Source: Cladosporium sp. IMV 00045
Taxonomy: Eukaryota; Ascomycota; Dothideomycetes; Cladosporiales; Cladosporiaceae
Reading direction: 5' to 3'
NCBI GenBank assembly: GCA_001931905.2
Contig: MSJI02000905.1
Coordinates: 1-64,000 of the forward strand
Length of the DNA: 64,000 nucleotides
In this document: in pieces, positions 36,288 to 46,856 of the stretch
How positions within the stretch are numbered: the first letter of the stretch is position 1
How the letters are laid out: every line of letters begins with the position of its first letter
Notes under the pieces: generated by a model
Databases searched by the model: none
What the model was told of the DNA's origin: nothing
The model's input: the letters and a program-made list of their open reading frames with translations, nothing else
Program-made: the position numbers and the translations under genes

Positions 36288-37248
36288 ATGAAGAGAAATT
36301 ACATGATCAGGACCTGCTCGTGCGACTTTTATCCTCATCGGTTAGATGGTGGTGTGACTGGCTTACTATCACTGCAGTCAAGAAGCAGACTGGCTCATCT
36401 GATCCATGCAGCGCCCAGAAGCGAGATACAACGCCACTACAAGAAGCGGAGAGCAATCTTGAGGTCTGTCCAATGATCTGATTCGTCCCCTTTATGACCT
36501 GATGCGTCGAGTGGTCGAATGAGTAAGCAGACTGCAGCTATGTCTTGATCGCTGAAGTGGCATTGGCGACCAGGTGGGGGAAAGCTCGCACAACCGCAGA
36601 TGCCGGCTTCTCGCGCTGTAACATGCTTGATCCCACATTTCCTCTCATTACCACCAGTGACCTGCCCAAGTGCCAGCTAAATGACTGTTGCTGCTAGAGA
36701 TCGCAAGATGAAGATGGCCTGACCTAGGCATGACTCTACCTCCAAGAATCACATGTCGGCAGTATTCTGGCGGACACGAACAGCAGAATGTGGTCTGCAT
36801 GACGATGACTGTCGACAGATCATTGTTGCGATGCTGTTGACTTTTACGTACGTCGAACGACATTTAGTACTGTACATCACCAGGTTCGAACTTGGCACTC
36901 GCTGAGGGTGGTGTGGTATACTGACCGGCTGGTCATAACCGGAAAGATAATTCGTTCATTCTGCCTGTCTGCTTTGGTGTTTCCAGCTGGCACGAAAGGT
37001 TAAAAGATTTAGAGTGGAATGCTTCCTTCAACCCAGAGAAAGTCACTCTCCGAGGCCTGAAGAGAAATTCGCGGAATGCTTTCATTTTACTGCCAGATTT
37101 GACGCGCGGGCATGCAGAGCGCCTTCTTGGACACGAAGGATGTGAGGTCGTGAGACGAGCTTGGAGAGCGGTGAAGGCATTTCCAGCACAGGCAAAGTTG
37201 CAGGAGGCGTTTCGTTCTGGCGTGAATTGTGAGGGCGCATTCGACTCA

Positions 37249-37281
37249 TAGGGCGTATATGTAGGGCGGGCGTATAGGGCG
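37249..37281. promoter_or_regulatory. Three TAGGGCG motifs at exact 13-bp spacing (copy A)
   Basis: TAGGGCG occurs at 37249, 37262 and 37275, about 500 bp upstream of the transporter ATG. The same three motifs with the same 13-bp period are conserved at 57816, 57829 and 57842 in copy B. The regular phasing suggests a regulator-binding array or a tiny tandem repeat; no factor is assigned. Confidence 0.45.
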
Positions 37282-37655
37282 CATGAAACCAAATACCGGA
37301 AGCGCTCCCGATGTGGATCTGCCCCAGCTAGTATATTGAGAACATTGATGCCGACCTGGAAATCTCACCTTGCATCCCAGCTCTAGATAAGAATTGTAGA
37401 GCACTTCTATCGTCCAAATCATTTGAAGAAGCTCACTCAGAGGCAGCACTTGATATGCTCTGTTGCTCGAAGGGACATCGACTGCATGCTAAAGAACATT
37501 CTCTTCTTCTCTCTGGTGGAGCATGGAACAGTGTATTCGGAAGGGGCAAGGGTCTTGCCACCCAACGGCAATTTGGTTGCAGGACCGCGTCACAACAAAG
37601 TAAAAGTTTAGTAAAGAAAATATTTACACGCCACGGCTTGACTCCCGTTTACTGA

Positions 37656-37663
37656 ATATATAT
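37656..37663 (+). promoter_or_regulatory. TATA-like element of the DHA1 transporter (copy A)
   Basis: ATATATAT lies about 90 nt upstream of ATG 37754 and is conserved at 58241-58248 in copy B. Copy A also has an uninterrupted run of about 20 T at 37709-37728, which copy B lacks. Confidence 0.45.
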
Positions 37664-37753
37664 TTGTTCAATGCGCTGAGCACGGCATCAAAGTAACTGA
37701 ATCCATTTTTTTTTTTTTTTTTTAGCTATCAATTTTTTGACAGATAATCCGCC

Positions 37754-39597
37754 ATGGACGAGCCAGACAACGCTCGACACTCATCGGAGACTGTCTCCAG
37801 ACCTGAGGAGGAGAAGGAAAAGGAAGAGACTGATGATGTCCCACTGGATCTAATGACCACAATATCGCGAAATACAAGATTTGAAAAAGCACACAGGGTC
37901 GAAACCTCAAAATCTTTGCGCCGAATCACGTCCACCCAGATTCCATTGGATCTGCTAAGAACAGTCTCACGAACGGCAACCCGAGATGCGGTCAACCGAG
38001 CGGACATCAACAGAGAGCTGGATTTGGAAGCAGCTGCACACACTCACGACATTTCCGGAAGAACTTCACCGACTCTTACAAACAACGACAATAGCGACAA
38101 TGCTTTTCAAGATGATCTCACCGGCAAGAAAGTGCTGCGATTTGATCATAACGATCCCACGAATCCGTACTGTTTTTCGACGGCGAAGAAAGTTTTCATA
38201 GTCCTTACGGGAATGTTAATTGTTGTCAACTCAGCCATGGGATCATCGGTCGCCAGTGGTATCTCTCAAGAAATGACCGATTACTTCGGCGTCACCAGCG
38301 ACTCTCAGCTTGTCCTTCCGACATCTTTGTATCTGGTGGGATACGTCCTTGGTCCATTAGTCTTCTCGCCGTTATCAGAAACGTTCGGAAGGAAGATTAT
38401 AATGACCTCAACATTTGTCCTCTACACATGTTTCACTCTCGGTTGCGCTCTCGCACCCACTTTCGCTGGCCTGATTGTCATGCGACTGCTTATGGGCATC
38501 GGAGCCAGCACGCCCAACTCTGTTGTTGGCGGCATCTATGCAGACATCTTCGGAACCCCTAAGGAAAGAGGTAGAGTCATCGCACTCTATATGACATGCA
38601 CGACGTTTGGCCCGCTCATTGGCCCTATTGCTTCTGGATATGTTGGGGTCGTCTCCTGGAGATGGGCGTATTGGGTTATGTTAATCTTAGCAGGCGTGAC
38701 TTGGCCTCCACTCATTTTCCTGCCGGAAACTTACGGACCCATTGTGCTCAAGCATAAAGCTCAGAAGATGCGCAAACAAGGCTCGGAGGTCTTCGCGCCG
38801 ACTGAGCTTGAGAAGATCGACATCCACCAGATAATGGTTGTGATCCTCACGCGGCCAATCCGCATGTTTCTCTTCGAGGCCCTCGTTTTGTTCAGCTGTC
38901 TCTACACAGCACTTATTTACGCCATCTTTTACAGTGAGTTTCTTCCTCATTCGACTTTCAAGTGCTTTTTTCTGACAACTTTGCAGTGTTCCTTCAAGCA
39001 TTCCCAATCATCTACACAGGAGTATATGGCTTCAACGCAGGTGAGCGTGGCCTCGCATTCCTTGCCATAGGAGTCGGCAGCGTCATTGCCTTTATCATTT
39101 ACCTGTCTTGGGATAAATACCTAGCTTATGTTGGCAGTAAGCCAACACAGCCAGCATGGTTCCACCAAGAAGAGTATCGACGCGTACCACTAGCCTGTAT
39201 CGCTGCACCTTTGCTCGTACTCGCCATGTTCTGGCTCGGGTGGACAGCTAAGCCAGAGATTCATTGGATGGTGCCGATAGCTGCGGGAATTCCCTTCGGC
39301 ATTGCCTATCTTTTAGTCTTCATGGCACTGCTCAACTATATCGTTGATGCGTACGAAATCTTTTCTGCGAGTGCTATGGCTGCAGCCTCGTGTTCACGCA
39401 GCATTCTGGCAGTGGCACTGCCATTTGCCGCAGCACCCATGTACGACCGCCTAGGCATTGCGTGGGCATGCAGCCTGCTTGGCTTCATAGGGATCCTCCT
39501 AGGAATCATCCCATTCATGTTCCTCAGGTACGGAGTAACGATCAGGAAAAACAGCAAATTTTGTCAGGAGCTGGCGGCAAGAAAGCAGGCACAATAG
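37754..39597 (+). CDS. DHA1-family MFS drug/polyamine-type transporter (copy A)
   Basis: Twelve-helix plasma-membrane exporter, 596 aa. Exon 1 is 37754-38933, a 53-nt intron follows, and exon 2 is 38987-39597. The splice joins TALIYAIFY to MFLQAFPIIYTGVYGFNAG. A cytosolic N-terminus of about 145 residues precedes the first helix. DHA1 landmarks are GYVLGPLVFSPLSETFGRK, the VGGIYADIFGTPKERGRVIA loop, GPLIGPIASGYVGVVSWRWA and FLPETYGPIVLKHKAQKMRK. The type resembles TPO/FLR-like drug or polyamine exporters, but the substrate is unknown. Compared with copy B there are about six amino-acid differences outside the intron, although synonymous sites differ often, so both copies appear to be under purifying selection. 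Confidence 0.94.
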
Positions 39598-40927
39598 GAT
39601 ATATGAAATTTAACCAGAATAGAACATAGATAAAGATAATAATTACCTGGTCAGTCTCATTACTGCGTCTTCCCTTTGTGAGCTTGTGTAGGCAGTTGCT
39701 GCGCTGTGAGCCAACATGACGCACGGTGAGTTGAACCATAGCGAGCGGCATTTGCTCACGCGTTCCAGCTCGAAGAAATCAACCTCCCATGGAAAACGTC
39801 CGCCTGATAATGCTTCGTGCGTCGTGTATCTGCCCAAGATGCTCCACAGGGCTGAGTTATGTTTCGAAGTTTCGAATGCCAGGCAGGCAGCAGGATTATT
39901 TCCCACTAACCATCTTCGCCACTAGTTCAGGTGCATGCATAACTCTACAGGGAACTGACAAAAGCAAGGCTACTGGCCGTGAGATGATCACATTTGAGAT
40001 AGGACGAGCCCCCTTAGATTTCGAAGGCCAGAGCATCATCTATCTTCAAACACCGCCCAAGCTCACCTTAAGTAAGTGGCTTGACGGCAATCAAACAAAG
40101 CAGAGCCGTAGTCTATAACCCCCCACGGTCGCCCCGGTCCTAGTCTCTTAATGACCGGCACGAGTGGCGCTGAAAGCCAAGCAAGGTGACGTCGACCTGT
40201 CGATGGATCTTCAGGAACAAATATGATGTAAATTGACCCTCGAAAGAGATTGGTCGGCCGCGTATATCAATCCTACACGGACCTTTTCCGGGCATGCACT
40301 CGCGCAAGGCTGTGTAGGGCTGTGTCAGAGACAAGACAGATCAGAACGAAGGGAAGGTGTGTTGCTCGCAAGGCTGTGTGTAGGATGTATGGGAACAACC
40401 AAGAAATTTGTATTGCGAGAATACCTACGCATTCCTTCTTGGTCCTGCGTGAGCGTCGCCACGCTTCGTCGTGGCCTCTACTCAAGCATTGGCGTGGCCA
40501 GAGCTGAGTGCTAAAACCACCGCCCGCGTGCGACCTTCCTTGAGTAGTCTTGACCTTGTTTTAGAATACCGCCCATTTCCCTGGCAGGGCGCTCGCCGCC
40601 CTCATGTCGCGTGCTGCCGGCATCCCGGCAGCCTTGCCCATCCCGCGGTGCCACTCTGCGCCAACAGGACGTCGGCCGCGCAACTGCAAGGCTTGGTATT
40701 ATTTCCTAGTGACCTAGACCCTTCTCTCGATCTGCCCCTAACATTATTCACGCCGGTTTATGCGCGGAGGGAAGCTTATAATAATACCTTGGTTGCCTGC
40801 TTTCTGCTTTGAGGTTTGAGTCCTCTGACATTTACACTTCTCACGTTTCTTACTTCTATCGAGCCACTTCAGACCTGCTCACCCAATAAACACATCATTG
40901 ACTTCTAATTCAAACAATACCACAAAC
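39598..40927. promoter_or_regulatory. Intergenic region upstream of the GPI-protein gene (copy A)
   Basis: About 1.3 kb between transporter and GPI-protein genes. Short open frames here (for example 40471-40812) differ between the copies mainly by amino-acid-changing substitutions, so I treat them as non-coding. The last part, about 40650-40805, is almost unchanged between copies (about two differences in 155 nt) and contains a TTATAATAAT word at 40776-40785, about 145 nt before the ATG. Confidence 0.5.
40613..40632. promoter_or_regulatory. Perfect GC-rich hairpin/palindrome (copy A)
   Basis: An 8-bp perfect stem (gctgccgg / ccggcagc) with a 4-nt loop lies about 300 bp upstream of the GPI-protein ATG and is conserved at 61193-61212. 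The CCGG half-sites would suit a dimeric Zn2Cys6 regulator, but that is inference. Confidence 0.4.
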
Positions 40928-41677
40928 ATGCAGCTCTCTCACCTCATCCTCCTCTTGCCTGCCTTCATGGCCGCGGCCCAAGATGACAGTAACAACATTG
41001 GCGACGACATTGGCAATGTGGGCGCAGATATCACGAGCATTGGCGGCGACGTCGCAGCTACTGTAAGCCTTTCTTTGCCCACCTGGACCCTCTCGTCTTG
41101 AGTCTTTCCAAGCTAACGCACACTTACCCAGGTCACATCCGCTGTTGGAGGAGCCGGCGAGACAGCCGTGTCAGGAGCCTCATCTGTCGGTGAAGGCGTT
41201 GTCGACACCGTAACTTCGGGCGCGGCGGGTGCTGGCCAGACAGCCATTTCGGGCGCCTCCTCAGTGGGCGAGGGAGTCGTCGAGACCGTATCTGGCGCCG
41301 GCGCGACGGCCGTGTCGGGAGCCTCATCAGTAGGCGAGGGAGTCGTCGAGACTGTCACTTCTGGCGCAGCTGGAGCCGGCCAGACGGCCGTGTCCGGCGC
41401 CTCATCAGTCGGCTCAGAGGGTGTCTCCGGACTCTCGTCGGTCGGCTCTGATGCCACCAGCGGTGCAGGCGGAGGGTTTTCGACCGCTACCGACGGTGCT
41501 GGAAATGTCGTCTCGACCGCTACCAGCGCCGTGGATGGCGCTGCTTCGACTGCTTCTTCTGGAGCCAGCGCGGCGGCGACCGATGATGATTCTACTGCGA
41601 CTGATTCTGGTGCCGCTTCTACTGGTGGTGCCATGGCTGGTGTCTTTGCCGTCGGCCTTGCTGCTGCTTTGCTGTAG
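40928..41677 (+). CDS. Predicted GPI-anchored Ala/Ser/Gly repeat cell-wall protein (copy A)
   Basis: 226 aa from two exons (40928-41062 and 41132-41677; 69-nt intron). The open frame extends upstream to a TTG, but ATG 40928 gives a signal peptide (MQLSHLILLLPAFMAAAQ). The mature part opens with DDSNNIGDDIGNVGADITSI, followed by imperfect repeats of the type TAVSGASSVGEGVVETV and GASSVGSEGV. The C-terminus has a small-residue anchor-site region (DSGAASTGG) and a hydrophobic tail (AMAGVFAVGLAAALL), as expected for GPI attachment. No family name is known to me. It is likely a cell-wall or surface protein. Repeat number and order differ from copy B, while exon 1 differs only synonymously (about 7 changes in 135 nt). 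Confidence 0.8.
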
Positions 41678-42428
41678 ATGGAGGACAGGAGATTATTCTA
41701 GGAGTGTGCCCGGTTTGGTAGGGCCACGTTAGACCAACAGAACGATTACATTAAGAAAGACCTACAGTCTAGGGTAATTTGGCTAGATGCCTGGAAGGAA
41801 TGATTGAATGAAACATTGTACATTATCATATATGTTGTGTGACTTTCGACGACTTTTTGTTCTATAATCGCTCACTACCTATACATTTTTCCAGCGTTTT
41901 TGTCAGACTCGTCCTCTCTCGATGGATCAGAGGAACCAAAACTAGCACTTGAAAGGTCCCTAGAGCGAGACACAATACATCATACTGCCAAGTCCGTGTT
42001 TCCGCGGGAGCTGGTTTGATGGAACGACTTTGTCACGCCTAATGTTGCAAATTCCGAAACTGACATATCATTGTTAGAAGGGTGAAATCCCAGATGATTC
42101 GGACAAGAAGTGAGAACACCAATGATGTTCATCACAAAATAAATCAAGTTGCTGCTATAAAAAGAAGCCGATGCAAATGACGATCAAATGGTGTGCCGCC
42201 TGGCACATGAAGCCGAGCGGGTCCGAAGAATGCAAGGCTGACGTTGATGATGGGGAAATGGAAACACCTACCTGGTCATTCAAAGGTACCAACCACCTAG
42301 CCCAATCTGTCCACCTTTTACCCAACGCCAACTTGGCGGCAAACATGTTGATGCATGTCCACGTTCGCTAATCCTCTTTCTCTACTCATTTCGTTTTTCC
42401 AGATCATGTACTGCCGCTGCGCATAAGC
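41678..42428. other. Intergenic region before dolichol kinase (copy A)
   Basis: About 750 bp without a supported gene, collinear with 62273-63035. It contains the 3' UTR of the GPI-protein gene and the dolichol kinase promoter. Confidence 0.5.
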
Positions 42429-45335
42429 ATGCCCCCAACTACTCAATCCGCCCCGTCCAGTGCCGCCATCTCACCTTCAACCACTGAACGCGTCGAAGAA
42501 ACTCCGAAAGAGAAGCCAGCAGATATAGAGGAAGACCCGTCGCTTTTAGGAGAATTCACACGCTCACCACACCCTTACCACCGCCATGGATCCACGTACC
42601 GCGAGCAAAGCCGTTACAGCCCTGGCTCTGAGCGTGATACCCGCCGCAGCTCTCTGGTACATCAACAAGGACGAGATTCAGGCTCCTCCCTCAGCTCCGA
42701 AGATACAGACACCGCCGGCGGCACAGAAGCCGAGACAGGATCAAGACCTATAAATGATGGTGTCGCGATCTCGGTTACCGGCAGCGAGAGCGGAACAGAG
42801 GCCGACGATGAGCGGCCTGATTTCATGAAACTGCTGCCGCCGCCTACGCTGCGACCGCGGAAAGGTTTAAAGGTCGGAGAGAACAATGAGGAAGCGTACC
42901 TTTCTCCAAGCCAGCTTGATGATGAGGGAAGAGACGGTGAATACTTTCCCAGACGGCGAAAGAGCGCGACAGAGGAGGATGATGAAGCACGGAAGAGCAG
43001 AGAAGAGGAAGAACAAGAGAAGCTATTCCGAAGACGTCTGCATGAGTTTGCGCGAAGGAGCTCTGAAGTCGCTCTGGTCGGAGCCATTGTGCTATGCGTG
43101 CTGTGCGGCGCAGGCGTATGGGCTGTAGCTTGGGAATGGCGCATGGAGCTTTTGAGCCACATGATCATTCCCGCCTTGCTGATTCTGGCATATCCCATTA
43201 AGCTCTCTATCGTTGACACTCGCGCAATCTACAACAGACCCTGGCAGCGGTTCCGCGTCCCTGCTTCTTTCGATCCTGCGACGGTGCTTTATCCACCTTT
43301 CTTGCCGGTGCTGGTCGCGCTTACGATCTCGCCGTCGAACCCGCAGATTATCCTGCCGAATGTAATTCTAGGACTCTCATCTCTCCCTCAAAGGCTGTTT
43401 CCACGGTCGAGCCGATACTCCGGCATCAATGTCGTGCATTGGTTCATTGCGATCATACCGCTTCTCGTCTCCGAAAACACCAACTGGATATCCTGGCTTG
43501 CAGCCGAGAAGCCCTACTCGACAAAAGCAACGGGAGGTGTTCCCACGGAGGTGCTAGTGACACTCTACCCTTTGCATCACGCGTTGCTGCAACCACTGCA
43601 GTATCTTACTACGACCAGCCTGTTGATCTCAGAACTTCACCTTCTCTCGGCCGTGCTGATCAACCTACTCCTGTTTGCGCAGACCCCACAAACTACAATG
43701 ATCAAGTCTTGTCTTTGGATCGGCGGTCTTTCGCTGTTCGTTCTTACGGAGCGGGTGCTCCGTTGGAACGTCACCCTCGCTCGAGTTCCAAAATGGAAAC
43801 TTCGTCGACCTGGTCATACAGCAGAGGAACGCAGATCGCTGGTGGATGCCGTATCAGAAATCATCCAGGCACAGCGCGCTACTGCTGCATTCAAGTCTTC
43901 TTCCTCTCCAGATCACCACAGCGACGCCGATGAAGATCAGCCGGAAGTCACACTCAAGAAGCTCCCAAACGGCCGGAGAAAGCTGGCCACTCGCGTATGG
44001 CAGAGTCTCTATATGGAAGACAACCAGGAGGAAGAAGAACCGCAGTCTGCTGTGGAGCCGCGCAAATTGCCGTCTGCATTTGCATTCTCCAAGATCGATG
44101 GTAGTGCCCAAAAACCGAGACGCAACACGGTGCCAGAAGGCTTGGCAGCTACCTTACGGGAAAAGTTCAACACGGGACGAAAGAAAAGCAAATCGGCCAA
44201 TTTGTTGTGGTGCTTGCAACTGACCCCTGCGCAAGCTTTGCGAAGAAAGTGGCTGTACGCAGCATACGTCTTCGCGGTCATCGTGGTCATTGTACTCGGA
44301 CCCGTTCGAAACTACGTGTCTCGCAAGGCTCTTGGTGGCCACGAACCCATAGGCTGGGCCATTGGCTATCTTTTGGGACATTTTCCACCGGCCCGATCTG
44401 TGATATCATCCCTGAGCCTACAGAGTTGGATCCCACTTCCGCCTGCGCCTGAATCGCTTTCCAGCATTTCTTTTGCCCTCCCGATCAACATTCCCGCCCT
44501 TCGCTACTCACTCGGCTATTCAAATCTTCGCCTTATCCTGATAGCCTACTGGGTACTCGTGCTCATTGCCGGACTCCTCGCCGTCTTCACTCTAACCGCT
44601 TACGTGGAAGTCGACACTCGTCGCAAAGTCTTCCACGGCGTCATGGTTGCCATGCTACTTCCCTCAACTTTCGTCGATCCCTGCGCCTGTGCTCTTGCAT
44701 TGGCCCTATTTCTCACCCTCTTCCTGCTCCTCGAAGTCATTCGCGCCGGCCAAGTCCCACCCCTCGGCAGTGCCCTCGCGCGCTTCGTAGCACCGTACGT
44801 CGACGGGCGAGACCTCCGCGGTCCGGTCGTCGTATCCCACATCTTTCTCCTCATCGGCTGTGCCGTACCTCTCTGGTTCTCTCTCGCGGCAACCTTACGC
44901 ACAGACGATGGTTGGGAGCTGGCACACGATCAGCGCGACGTCGGCATGCTCTCAGGCGTCATCTGCGTCGGTATGGGCGACGCAGCCGCCAGCCTGATTG
45001 GCCGTCGCTACGGCCGTCGCAAGTGGTCCTGGGTCGGCGGCAAGAGCTTGGAAGGTAGTGCCGCTTTCGCCCTGGCCGTGACGGTCGGTCTGATGTTTGG
45101 GAAGTTCTACCTGGCGTTGGGAGGGTGGGACGATGGTGGTGGGGATTCTTGGGGAGCGATTCAGCAGTCTTTGGTTTACGACTTTCTCTTCTCGCACTGT
45201 TGGGTTGTAACTTTGATCAAAGCGGTCGTTTCGGCTTGCGGGGCAAGTTTTATGGAGGCCGTTTTGACGGGCGCTAATGATAATGTGGTCGTGCCGGTTG
45301 TGCTTTGGTTGCTCGTGAAAGGGTTGAGGGTTTGA
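42429..45335 (+). CDS. SEC59: Dolichol kinase (SEC59 family), copy A
   Basis: ER membrane enzyme that phosphorylates dolichol with CTP, giving the lipid carrier for N-glycosylation, O-mannosylation and GPI anchors. Single exon, 968 aa. The first 210 residues are hydrophilic, with Ser/Glu-rich and Arg/Glu-rich runs (RKSREEEEQEKLFRRRLHEF), longer than in yeast. Many membrane helices follow. The C-terminal catalytic part contains the YVEVDTRRKVFHGVMVAML segment and the CTP-binding region GMGDAAASLIGRRYGRRKW followed by VGGKSLEGSAAF (from about residue 848), both characteristic of the family. ATG 42429 (MPPTTQSAPSSAAIS) is the first in frame. It is normally a single-copy essential gene, so its presence in a duplicated segment is notable. 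Confidence 0.9.
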   Translation: MPPTTQSAPSSAAISPSTTERVEETPKEKPADIEEDPSLLGEFTRSPHPYHRHGSTYREQSRYSPGSERDTRRSSLVHQQGRDSGSSLSSEDTDTAGGTEAETGSRPINDGVAISVTGSESGTEADDERPDFMKLLPPPTLRPRKGLKVGENNEEAYLSPSQLDDEGRDGEYFPRRRKSATEEDDEARKSREEEEQEKLFRRRLHEFARRSSEVALVGAIVLCVLCGAGVWAVAWEWRMELLSHMIIPALLILAYPIKLSIVDTRAIYNRPWQRFRVPASFDPATVLYPPFLPVLVALTISPSNPQIILPNVILGLSSLPQRLFPRSSRYSGINVVHWFIAIIPLLVSENTNWISWLAAEKPYSTKATGGVPTEVLVTLYPLHHALLQPLQYLTTTSLLISELHLLSAVLINLLLFAQTPQTTMIKSCLWIGGLSLFVLTERVLRWNVTLARVPKWKLRRPGHTAEERRSLVDAVSEIIQAQRATAAFKSSSSPDHHSDADEDQPEVTLKKLPNGRRKLATRVWQSLYMEDNQEEEEPQSAVEPRKLPSAFAFSKIDGSAQKPRRNTVPEGLAATLREKFNTGRKKSKSANLLWCLQLTPAQALRRKWLYAAYVFAVIVVIVLGPVRNYVSRKALGGHEPIGWAIGYLLGHFPPARSVISSLSLQSWIPLPPAPESLSSISFALPINIPALRYSLGYSNLRLILIAYWVLVLIAGLLAVFTLTAYVEVDTRRKVFHGVMVAMLLPSTFVDPCACALALALFLTLFLLLEVIRAGQVPPLGSALARFVAPYVDGRDLRGPVVVSHIFLLIGCAVPLWFSLAATLRTDDGWELAHDQRDVGMLSGVICVGMGDAAASLIGRRYGRRKWSWVGGKSLEGSAAFALAVTVGLMFGKFYLALGGWDDGGGDSWGAIQQSLVYDFLFSHCWVVTLIKAVVSACGASFMEAVLTGANDNVVVPVVLWLLVKGLRV

Positions 45336-45592
45336 GGGTCCGCGAAGAGATTGTTGTGATATTTGAGTATCTTATGGCTCCAATATTAACTAGCTAATAG
45401 AAATGTAGTACACTATCCTAACTATGGACTTTCGAATTCAAGATCCCCCTTTATGTGGCAAGTTTCTTTATTGATCTCTTGGAAGGGCGTTCTATCACTC
45501 TATAATTGCGAAAGAGTACGTCTTGTATCAGACGAGTCCATGGAAACGTCGACGATCATCATTGACAGTTGGAGCAACCTTGTTCTGCAGAT

Positions 45593-46856
45593 TCAAGCTA
45601 CAATAGGCTTCCTACCCACCATCAAATACATCGGCGTAAACAACCCCTCCCTCCCACCAGCCACAAGAGCATCACTAGCCGCAGACAACTCAGCAGCCGT
45701 ATCAGCCGTGCCTAACGGTGCCAGCCTCAAAGTCTCCATCGAGCGCAACAAACACCCCATAGCAACCCTACCAACCCTGCTAATACGAAGATATCCCAGA
45801 AAGTCCATCAAATCCTGCGACCCACGCAAATCCCCCGCGAGCGGCGCGTACCAAGGCCTCCTATCCTTCCGCTCAGCGAGATCCTCCTCACACTCGATCG
45901 CAAACCCGGCTTTGCGCATGGCTTCCAACGCCTCCCTGCGCGGCACCATGTTGGAGATTCCATTTCCCCTTTCGATTCCCAGGCGGATTGCCCGGTGGGT
46001 TTTGTCCGCTTCGTCGTAACTGTCCGTCATGACCCATTCATACACGCCAAAGACGCCGCCGGGTTTGAGGACGCGGAAGATTTGACTGTACACGGCTTCC
46101 AGCGAGGGGGCGTGGACGGTGGCTTCGATCGCGTAGGCGGCTGAGAAGGTGTTGGGCGGGAAGTTGATGTCCTGGATCGGAGAAAAGCGAGAGTCAGCAT
46201 AGTCCCTGCACTTTGCTCTCGTTCATGGGAATAGTAAATCGAGACTTACCATGAAATTCCCCTTAACGAACGAGACTTTACTCGACAATCCCTCGCGGGC
46301 AGCATGCGCGGTCGCCCTCTCGACTTGATAAGCATTGTTATTCAGACCGACGACATTGCAACCGGTGAAAGTCGCGATTTGTCTGGCGGGTTTGCCGACT
46401 CCACAACCGACGTCCAGGACAGTCATGGAGTCGTCGATCCGGATCTTGTGCGCGAGATAATGTTCGTGTCGGGCGAGAGCTTGCAGTAATGTTTCGCCGA
46501 CGCCGAAGCGGCAGAAGTGGAAGGATTGCGCCCAGCCTTCTTCGTAGAAGTCGATGACGAGGTCGTAGTAGCTACGCAGGTTGTTAGGGTGTTGGCTTGC
46601 TTTGTTTTGGCGCGCTGGCTTACTTGTTCACAAGAGACATGTATTTGCCCTTGCGGTCGTTCCTCGCTGCCTCATCGTCGCGGGCATGTCCGTCTGCTTC
46701 CCAGTAGTTGGCGTAGTCTTGAGTGATATTTCTGTGAGAGCTGCTGTCTTTGCTCAGCATGGCGAGGAATGCATTACGTTCTTCGGAAGATTTTCCATGC
46801 ATCAATTTCAGCATGACGGGTTCGTGTGTGATGAGATTCTCAGAGTTGGAAGCCAT
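45593..46856 (-). CDS. ERG6-like sterol 24-C-methyltransferase
   Basis: SAM-dependent methyltransferase of ergosterol synthesis, ER/lipid-droplet associated. Three exons (46856-46624, 46571-46250 and 46171-45593) give 377 aa, close to ERG6. SAM motif I is MTVLDVGCGVGKPARQIATF, followed by TGCNVVGLNNNAYQVERA and VSFVKGNFM joined across intron 2 to DINFPPNTFSAAYAIEATVH. VLKPGGVFGVYEWVMTDSY and IRLGIERGNGISNM are sterol-methyltransferase signatures. Introns are 52 and 78 nt. Some usually constant positions differ (GVGKPAR where ERG6 has GVGGPAR; SYDEADKTH), so it may be a paralog rather than the main ERG6. It is convergent with dolichol kinase. Confidence 0.9.

Larger units (their letters stand above)
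30970..45335 (+). repeat. Segmental duplication, copy A
   Basis: Collinear with 52146-64000 in order and orientation: AT-rich block, alpha/beta-hydrolase, DHA1 transporter, GPI-anchored repeat protein, dolichol kinase. The offset is about 20,575 bp in the transporter and 20,607 bp at the dolichol kinase start, because of small indels. The 3' limit is at or beyond the dolichol kinase stop. Copy B is cut by the window, so whether duplication extends into the ERG6-like gene is unknown. Confidence 0.95.

Noticed and set aside
36881..36935. tRNA-like string with ggttcgaactt upstream of the copy-A transporter
   Set aside because: Copy B lacks the T-loop string at the same place and no cloverleaf can be drawn.
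37423..37611. 62-codon frame conserved in both copies (58008-58196)
   Set aside because: About ten amino-acid differences arise from few nucleotide changes, so it evolves as non-coding DNA, and it lies in the transporter promoter.
40471..40812. 113-codon plus-strand frame upstream of the GPI-protein gene, partly conserved at 60970-61392
   Set aside because: Differences between the copies are mostly amino-acid-changing and the N-terminal parts are not collinear in frame. The conservation is better explained as regulatory.
41113..41634. Pro/Ala/Glu-rich 173-codon frame antisense to the GPI-protein gene (and its partner at 61699-62229)
   Set aside because: It is produced by the codon repeats of the sense gene, which has signal peptide, splice sites and GPI tail.
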